Shown here: in pieces, positions 6,249-10,312 of the stretch
How the letters are laid out: each line of letters begins with the position of its first letter
Numbering within the stretch: position 1 is the stretch's first letter
Assembly: GCA_031288675.1 (NCBI GenBank)
Contig: JAITQY010000129.1
Location: 1-10,312 of the forward strand
DNA length: 10,312 nt
From: Oscillospiraceae bacterium
GTDB taxonomy: Bacteria; Bacillota; Clostridia; Oscillospirales; Oscillospiraceae
Direction of reading: 5' to 3'
Notes under the pieces: model-generated
The model's database searches: none
Told to the model about the DNA's origin: nothing
The model's input: only the letters and a program-made list of their open reading frames with translations
Made by a program: the position numbers and the translations under genes

Positions 6249-6254
6249 CATCGT

Positions 6255-6291
6255 AAACACTCAATGCGGGATAATCCCGCATTGAGTGTTT
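6255..6291. terminator. Bidirectional rho-independent terminator between yunB and the antitoxin
   Basis: A perfect 17-bp stem (6255-6271 with 6275-6291) closes a TAA loop. The arms begin with AAA and end with TTT on both strands, so each direction has a short U-run. It starts 7 bp after the yunB stop and lies 18 bp beyond the antitoxin stop codon, as expected for convergent genes. Confidence 0.9.
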
Positions 6292-6309
6292 GTATTAAAT
6301 TTGTTTTAC

Positions 6310-6612
6310 TTAAACTCTGCTTTCACGGTTCATATCAACTACCGCCAGTGTCTTGCCGAGCGGACGGAGAATTTTCAGAACAGTACCTAACTGCGGATCA
6401 GTTTTGCCGTTTTCAATTCGTGCTATCACCGGTTGTTTTATTCCGCTTAGTTCCTCCAAAGCCCGTTGTGTAAGATTTTCATCCTGCCGCGCTTTTAGGA
6501 TTTCGCCAACGATTTTAACCTTTAAGTCTATCTCATCCCATTCTTCCTGTGTAAGAACAGTTATCGAACTGCGTATATCTTCCCAAGTCGTAGGTTTCTT
6601 ATTCAAAGTCAT
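6310..6612 (-). CDS. higA: XRE-family helix-turn-helix antitoxin (HigA-like)
   Basis: A 100-residue DNA-binding protein from ATG at 6612. An acidic N-terminal part (WDEIDLKVKIVGEILKARQD, 25-44) leads into a Cro/CI-type helix-turn-helix: LTQRALEELSGIKQPVIARIENGKTD spans about 47-72, followed by LGTVLKILRPLGKTLAVV. This is the layout of HigA-type antitoxins encoded after their toxin. Its expected job is to bind and neutralise the toxin and to repress their shared promoter. The reading frame overlaps the toxin gene by 14 bp, implying coupled translation. Start choice is open: AAAGGAG stands only 2 bases before the ATG, while in-frame TTG codons at 6624 and 6606 are alternatives, the latter with better spacing. 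Confidence 0.85.
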   Translation of the reverse strand: MTLNKKPTTWEDIRSSITVLTQEEWDEIDLKVKIVGEILKARQDENLTQRALEELSGIKQPVIARIENGKTDPQLGTVLKILRPLGKTLAVVDMNRESRV

Positions 6613-6967
6613 CGCTCCTTTCAAGAAAATCGGCTAAATTACGTTTTGCTTGTTCAAGCTCTCTCTTCGGAGTTTTTTGCGTGGTCTTTGTAAAGTGATG
6701 AAGCAGTAAATATTTTTCATCTTTCCAGTGTATATAAAAGAACCTATCGTTTGTAGGGCGCATCTCCCATATATCATCTTCAATGTGTTTAACATACGGA
6801 ACCCCAACACGAGAGCCATATTCAGATAGGATAGCCATATATTCAAGGATTTTTTTGAGTTTAATTCGTTCGCTTTTGTTCTTCGCCGCCGCAATTTCTA
6901 ATTCTTTAATATATTCCGTTATCGGCTCATTTCCAGATTTGTCTCTGTAAATTGGAATTTTATACAT
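6599..6967 (-). CDS. higB: RelE/HigB-type toxin (phage-derived Gp49-like family, PF05973)
   Basis: A 122-residue basic protein of the RelE/ParE superfamily, whose members typically cut mRNA on the ribosome. It shows the HigB/Gp49 pattern: an N-terminal helical part rich in Lys, IEDDIWEMRPTNDRFFYIHW (62-81) corresponding to the family's 'LWELR...R' strand pair, then LLLHHFTKTTQKTPKRELEQ (87-106) matching the usual LHGFxKKTxKTPxxEI stretch. It precedes and overlaps the antitoxin gene, the toxin-first order of higBA modules. ATG at 6967 follows a weak AAGGG site. The gene pair looks more A+T-rich than der, plsY and gpsA beside it, in keeping with acquisition as a mobile accessory module. Nothing suggests truncation. 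Confidence 0.88.
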   Translation of the reverse strand: MYKIPIYRDKSGNEPITEYIKELEIAAAKNKSERIKLKKILEYMAILSEYGSRVGVPYVKHIEDDIWEMRPTNDRFFYIHWKDEKYLLLHHFTKTTQKTPKRELEQAKRNLADFLERSDDFE

Positions 6968-6991
6968 CTTATGAAATTGCCCTTATAGATT

Positions 6992-7020
6992 ATTATAACT
7001 AATTAATTATCAGGTGTCAA
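6992..7020 (-). promoter_or_regulatory. Consensus sigma-A promoter of the toxin-antitoxin pair
   Basis: On the minus strand TTGACA (7015-7020) and TATAAT (6992-6997) are 17 bp apart, a perfect consensus. The -35 box is only 19 bp beyond the gpsA stop codon, so the module carries its own promoter inserted tight against the housekeeping operon. The transcript would start near 6985, about 18 bases before the toxin ATG. Confidence 0.85.
6995..7010. promoter_or_regulatory. Probable operator (dyad) inside the toxin-antitoxin promoter
   Basis: ATAACTAATTAATTAT is a 16-bp dyad with one mismatched pair and a perfect TAATTA core. It overlaps the -10 box and most of the spacer. Such a site is where the antitoxin or toxin-antitoxin complex would be expected to bind to repress its own transcription. 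The function is inferred from position and symmetry only, and AT-rich dyads arise easily by chance. Confidence 0.45.
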
Positions 7021-7039
7021 GCTTTTTATAAAATAAAAA

Positions 7040-8026
7040 TTATATCTCGCTTTTTTTGTCTCTGCCCATCAGCGACACTGTGGCTACTCGCGGATCCGCT
7101 TTGTTGTACAATATATCGTACAGAGCATTCGTAATCGGAGTTTCTACTCCGCAGCTATTAGCAAGTTTGAATACAGATTCCGCAGCGTAATATCCCTCCA
7201 CAACGGCGCCTACCGACGCCATAGCGTCATCAACGCTCATTCCCTCGCCTATGTTCAGACCGGCGCGTCGGTTTCTGCTATGTCCGGATGTGCAGGTCAC
7301 GATAAGGTCGCCGACTCCCGCTAATCCTGAAAATGTTTCACGGCGACCGCCGAGCTTTTCACCTAACCGCGCCATCTCGCTTAAACCGCGTGTCATAAGC
7401 ATCGCTTTGGTGTTGTCGCCGTAGCCCAATCCGTCGCTGATACCCACCGCTATCGCCATTATATTCTTAATAGCTCCGCTGATCTCAACGCCGATAATAT
7501 CACCTGAAGTGTAAACGCGAAAGTCGGACGACATAAACGCGTCCTGTACGGCACGCGCGGTGATATTGCTCCAAGCCGCCGCAACACATCCGGTAGGAAT
7601 ACCGCGCGCGACTTCTTCCGCGTGCGAGGGTCCGCTGAGTACCGCAATCCGTTCTAAGTTACCTAAAACATCACTCAGAACAGCTGATAAGCGGTTTCCG
7701 GTAGAGCTTTCAATACCTTTAGCAACCGAAACGATTATAGCATCCCGGCAAACCTTCCCGCGCAGCAACTCCGCGTTTTCACGCAAACGTACGGACGGAC
7801 AGGCAAAAACGATAAACTCGTCATCTTCAATTCCGTCAAGTGAATCAATCAGCTGTAACTGCTCAGGCAGAACAACGTCCGGCAGATACCGCGACACTCG
7901 GGACCCATCAATAACATCCGCGTGAGGCTTAGACAGAAACCTCAGTGCGGTATCGTGACCATTTTTTACAAGCAGAGCCGCAAGCGCCGTCCCCCACGCT
8001 CCGCTGCCGATTACACTTACTTTCAA
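7040..8026 (-). CDS. gpsA: Glycerol-3-phosphate dehydrogenase [NAD(P)+]
   Basis: GpsA reduces dihydroxyacetone phosphate to sn-glycerol 3-phosphate, the backbone for phospholipids and the substrate of PlsY encoded just upstream. The 328-residue length is typical. Motifs: dinucleotide loop GSGAWGTALA (7-16), SVAKGIE (100-106), SGPSHAEEVARGIPT (131-145), the catalytic lysine Lys187 in EISGAIKNIMAI, NTKAMLMTRG (205-214) and GLAGVGDLIVTCTS (235-248) with RNRRAG after it. The start is TTG at 8026, which overlaps the TGA stop of plsY as TTGA; it places the N-terminus exactly where the family begins, and no ATG fits. The ribosome site is weak, so translation is probably coupled to plsY. No GC-rich terminator follows, only a 7-bp all-A/T hairpin. 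Confidence 0.96.
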   Translation of the reverse strand: MKVSVIGSGAWGTALAALLVKNGHDTALRFLSKPHADVIDGSRVSRYLPDVVLPEQLQLIDSLDGIEDDEFIVFACPSVRLRENAELLRGKVCRDAIIVSVAKGIESSTGNRLSAVLSDVLGNLERIAVLSGPSHAEEVARGIPTGCVAAAWSNITARAVQDAFMSSDFRVYTSGDIIGVEISGAIKNIMAIAVGISDGLGYGDNTKAMLMTRGLSEMARLGEKLGGRRETFSGLAGVGDLIVTCTSGHSRNRRAGLNIGEGMSVDDAMASVGAVVEGYYAAESVFKLANSCGVETPITNALYDILYNKADPRVATVSLMGRDKKSEI

Positions 8027-8664
8027 TCTTGTTTCTTCGCTCCGAATTTAGTTTCATTACCGCGGATAAGTCTGTTGATATTTGGTATATGCATACACAA
8101 TATCAGTATACCGCAAGCTACCGCCAGTATCGTGGCGGTCTGGTTATGTATAAATATATATGTCCATAAGGGAAACGCTATTACTCCGGCAATGACAGAA
8201 CCAAGAGACACATAGCGTGTAGCCGCAACCACCAGTATAAACACTATCCACGCCAGCGCGCCGACAAGAGGCTGTATCATAAACGCAGTAATCCCGCAGA
8301 CAAGAACTCCCTTGCCTCCGCGAAACCCGTACCATATAGGCATTACGTGTCCGACCATTGCAAAGAACCCGGCGAAAAAGCGCGCTATTACATAACCGTC
8401 GGCGCCGATAAGTTTTTCTATTTGATGTCCGACCCAGTAATGCGCCGCAACTACCGCAACTGCCGTTTTAAGCGTGTCGATTACGAACGTTCCTATTGCT
8501 CCTTTTAATCCGAACACGCGGTACATATTCGTTAACCCCGCGTTACCGCTGCCAAGCTCCCGGATATCCTGTCTATAGAGCGTCCTTGCGACGATAATCG
8601 AGCCATTCACCGCACCTAATAAATAAGCAGCTACAGCTACCACTACTAATGAAAATACAAGCAT
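8023..8664 (-). CDS. plsY: Acyl-phosphate:glycerol-3-phosphate acyltransferase
   Basis: PlsY is an integral membrane enzyme that transfers an acyl group from acyl-phosphate to position 1 of glycerol 3-phosphate, giving lysophosphatidic acid. The 213-residue protein has several hydrophobic helices and the three conserved loops: GSGNAGLTN (38-46), GHVMPIWYGFRGGKGV (105-120) and RYVSLGSV (150-157). It ends in a short basic tail with GNETKFGAKK. The first loop reads GLTN where many orthologues have GATN, a mild variation. ATG at 8664 is 3 bp from the der stop codon, with GGGGAAG upstream. Its product, and the glycerol 3-phosphate made by the next gene, belong to the same pathway step. Confidence 0.96.
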   Translation of the reverse strand: MLVFSLVVVAVAAYLLGAVNGSIIVARTLYRQDIRELGSGNAGLTNMYRVFGLKGAIGTFVIDTLKTAVAVVAAHYWVGHQIEKLIGADGYVIARFFAGFFAMVGHVMPIWYGFRGGKGVLVCGITAFMIQPLVGALAWIVFILVVAATRYVSLGSVIAGVIAFPLWTYIFIHNQTATILAVACGILILCMHIPNINRLIRGNETKFGAKKQD

Positions 8665-8667
8665 ATC

Positions 8668-9975
8668 CTAATCTTCCCCTCTGTTCCTGATAGTTATCTT
8701 TATAGGCGTCCCCTCTAACCCAAACGTCGAGCGAATCTGGTTCTCTAAATAGCGCTGATACGAAAAATGGAACAACTCTTTATCGTTACAAAACACCACA
8801 AAGTGCGGAGGCTGAATTCCGACCTGAGTCATATAATACAGTTTTAGCCGTTTGCCTTTGTCAGTGGGAGGCTGAACACGCTGAACGGCGTCGGCAAGCA
8901 CATTATTTAGAAGTCCCGTAGTAATCCTTGTCACGCTTTGCCCGTAGACATAGTTGATAAGCTCAAACAGTTTTTCGACCCGAAGCCCTGTCGACGCGGA
9001 AATCGTCACTGACGGCGCATAGCTCATAAAGTCCGGGATATACTCCTTGCCTACACCGTTGCCGCCGCTGATGAGATCCCACTTGTTTACGACGATTATA
9101 CTTGCCTTACCGGCTTCGTGAGCTAAACCCGCAACTTTAGTGTCCTGCTCCGTCAAGCCCTCAGAAGCGTCAATCATAATCAGGCAAACATCCGCGCGCT
9201 CTATAGCCTGCTGAGCGCGGAGTACGCTGTAATGCTCAATACGTTCTTCCACCTTGCTTTTTCTGCGAAGTCCGGCAGTATCAATGAAAACATATTGTCC
9301 GTGTTCATTGCTGAATTCTGCGTCTACAGCATCGCGGGTAGTCCCGGCAACATCACTGACGATTACGCGCTGTTCGCCGAGTATCCGGTTTACAAGAGAG
9401 CTTTTGCCAGCGTTGGGCTTACCAATAACAGCGACTTTTATTGTATCATCTTCACCGGAATTGTCAAGGGGTTCTGATAAATTATTCACAATTTCATCAA
9501 GTAAATCACCAGTCCCGTGACCGTGTACCGCGCTGACCGCTATAGGTTCACCAACGCCAAGCGAGTAAAAATCAAATAAATCCGGATTGCTATACCCAGT
9601 TCCGTCAGACTTGTTGACAGCTAACAGAATATGTTTCTTAGAGCGCAGCAGGTAGTCCGCCACATCCTTGTCCGCCGCCGTAACGCCGGTATTTATGTCA
9701 CAGACAAGCACTATAACTTCAGCAAGCTCTATCGCTATTTGCGCTTGGTCGCGAGTGAATTTGATTATCGCGTCATCGGTCTTAGGTTCGATTCCGCCTG
9801 TATCAACTATACGGAACTCCCGTCCGTTCCACTCACAGTCTGCATAGATACGGTCGCGCGTCACGCCCGGAGTATCCTCCACGATAGATAAACGCTGACC
9901 CGCGAGCTTGTTAAAAAGCGCGGATTTGCCGACATTAGGGCGTCCTACGATCGCTACTATAGGTTTAGTACTCAT
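8668..9975 (-). CDS. der: Ribosome assembly GTPase Der (EngA)
   Basis: Der is an essential GTPase with two tandem G domains that acts in maturation of the 50S ribosomal subunit. The 435-residue protein is of normal length. First G domain: GRPNVGKS (11-18), DTPGVTRDR (34-42), DTGG (58-61), NKSD (121-124). Second G domain: GKPNAGKS (185-192), DVAGTTRD (208-215), DTAG (232-235), NKWD (297-300). A KH-like C-terminal domain fills about 350-435. Every nucleotide-binding motif is intact. ATG at 9975 overlaps the TGA of the upstream DUF512 gene (ATGA) and has no clear ribosome site, so translation is likely coupled. Confidence 0.97.
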   Translation of the reverse strand: MSTKPIVAIVGRPNVGKSALFNKLAGQRLSIVEDTPGVTRDRIYADCEWNGREFRIVDTGGIEPKTDDAIIKFTRDQAQIAIELAEVIVLVCDINTGVTAADKDVADYLLRSKKHILLAVNKSDGTGYSNPDLFDFYSLGVGEPIAVSAVHGHGTGDLLDEIVNNLSEPLDNSGEDDTIKVAVIGKPNAGKSSLVNRILGEQRVIVSDVAGTTRDAVDAEFSNEHGQYVFIDTAGLRRKSKVEERIEHYSVLRAQQAIERADVCLIMIDASEGLTEQDTKVAGLAHEAGKASIIVVNKWDLISGGNGVGKEYIPDFMSYAPSVTISASTGLRVEKLFELINYVYGQSVTRITTGLLNNVLADAVQRVQPPTDKGKRLKLYYMTQVGIQPPHFVVFCNDKELFHFSYQRYLENQIRSTFGLEGTPIKITIRNRGED

Positions 9976-10312
9976 AAGTTAAATACCGTTTCTGCAAATT
10001 TTGCGCCGTCGTTTTCACAGACGACAACTTCTATGTTAAGCTCCCGCCGAACATCATCTACGCTTACATCGTCAAGGAATACGTCTCCTCCGTCGCGAAG
10101 CATTACGTTGGGAATATACAGACTTAATCCGAGTTCTTTTCCGCTCAGCTGAGCAATCAAATCACCGCCTGTAACAAGACCTGCAACGTCTACACTGTGC
10201 CCGAATTTATCGTTTTGAATTGCGTAAATCTTTCCGTATTCCCCAATCAAGCGTTGGAACATAGGCGCTGCGGCAACTCCGGTGGCAATACTGAACGGCT
10301 TATAGTCTTTCT
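9972..10312 (-). CDS. DUF512 family protein, C-terminal part (5' end beyond the window)
   Basis: The minus-strand frame is open from the window edge to the TGA at 9972-9974, giving the last 113 codons of a longer gene; the internal ATG at 10262 is not its start. The visible part begins with FSIATGVAAAP, continues with FGHSVDVAGLVTGGDLIAQL and LYIPNVMLRDGGDVFLDD, then a Val-rich C-terminus. These are hallmarks of the DUF512 domain found after PDZ and radical-SAM-like regions in a conserved family of Firmicutes and cyanobacteria. The biochemical role is not known. It commonly stands directly before der in Clostridia (recalled, not searched), and here shares a 4-bp overlap with it. Confidence 0.85.
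   Translation of the reverse strand, partial: KDYKPFSIATGVAAAPMFQRLIGEYGKIYAIQNDKFGHSVDVAGLVTGGDLIAQLSGKELGLSLYIPNVMLRDGGDVFLDDVSVDDVRRELNIEVVVCENDGAKFAETVFNL

Noticed and set aside
7023..7039. Hairpin after gpsA as its terminator
   Set aside because: The 7-bp stem is entirely A/T and no U-run stands clearly after it, so it is too weak to call.
1..10312. CRISPR array, tRNA/rRNA genes, insertion sequences or prophage
   Set aside because: No regularly spaced repeats, no cloverleaf or rRNA-like sequence noticed, and no transposase or integrase frame.

Overview
The window looks like chromosome from a spore-forming, low-to-mid-GC Gram-positive of the class Clostridia. The evidence is a yunB-type sporulation gene, strong AAGGAGG-like ribosome binding sites, three textbook sigma-A promoters (TTGACA, 17 bp, TATAAT), and the gene order DUF512 - der - plsY - gpsA, which I recall as common in Firmicutes. 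Nothing here fixes genus or species.

Left half (1-5222, all on the minus strand): a catabolic operon read from about 5187 down to position 1 and off the window edge. In transcription order it encodes a cyclase-family (PF04199, HxGTHxDxPxH) metal hydrolase, an NAD-dependent 3-hydroxyacyl-CoA dehydrogenase-type enzyme, a beta-keto acid cleavage enzyme (BKACE/DUF849, usually annotated 3-keto-5-aminohexanoate cleavage protein), the two subunits of an acetoacetate-type CoA transferase, and the N-terminal 241 residues of a sodium:solute symporter that is missed if one looks only for complete ORFs. The enzymes suggest a route: uptake, hydrolysis of a ring or amide/ester, oxidation of a beta-hydroxy acid to a beta-keto acid, cleavage with acetyl-CoA to acetoacetate plus a new acyl-CoA, and CoA transfer to give acetoacetyl-CoA. 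The substrate is not known. The set resembles both anaerobic lysine fermentation and carnitine breakdown but matches neither.

Middle (5177-5558): a gene-free divergent control region with two perfect-consensus sigma-A promoters in tandem on the minus strand, 209 bp apart. Between them lies an unexplained segment of about 175 bp that the upstream promoter should transcribe. The yunB gene leaves on the plus strand with a dyad and a -10-like box directly against its start codon and no Shine-Dalgarno sequence.

Right half: yunB (plus) meets a minus-strand HigB/RelE-type toxin - XRE antitoxin pair at a perfect 17-bp-stem terminator. The toxin-antitoxin pair has its own perfect promoter with a likely operator in the spacer, and sits 19 bp after gpsA. 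Upstream of it is a tightly packed housekeeping operon (10312 to 7040): the C-terminal end of a DUF512 protein, der (ribosome assembly GTPase), plsY and gpsA (first steps of phospholipid synthesis), joined by 4-bp overlaps or a 3-bp gap, with gpsA starting at TTG. No rRNA, tRNA, insertion sequence, phage gene or CRISPR array was seen.
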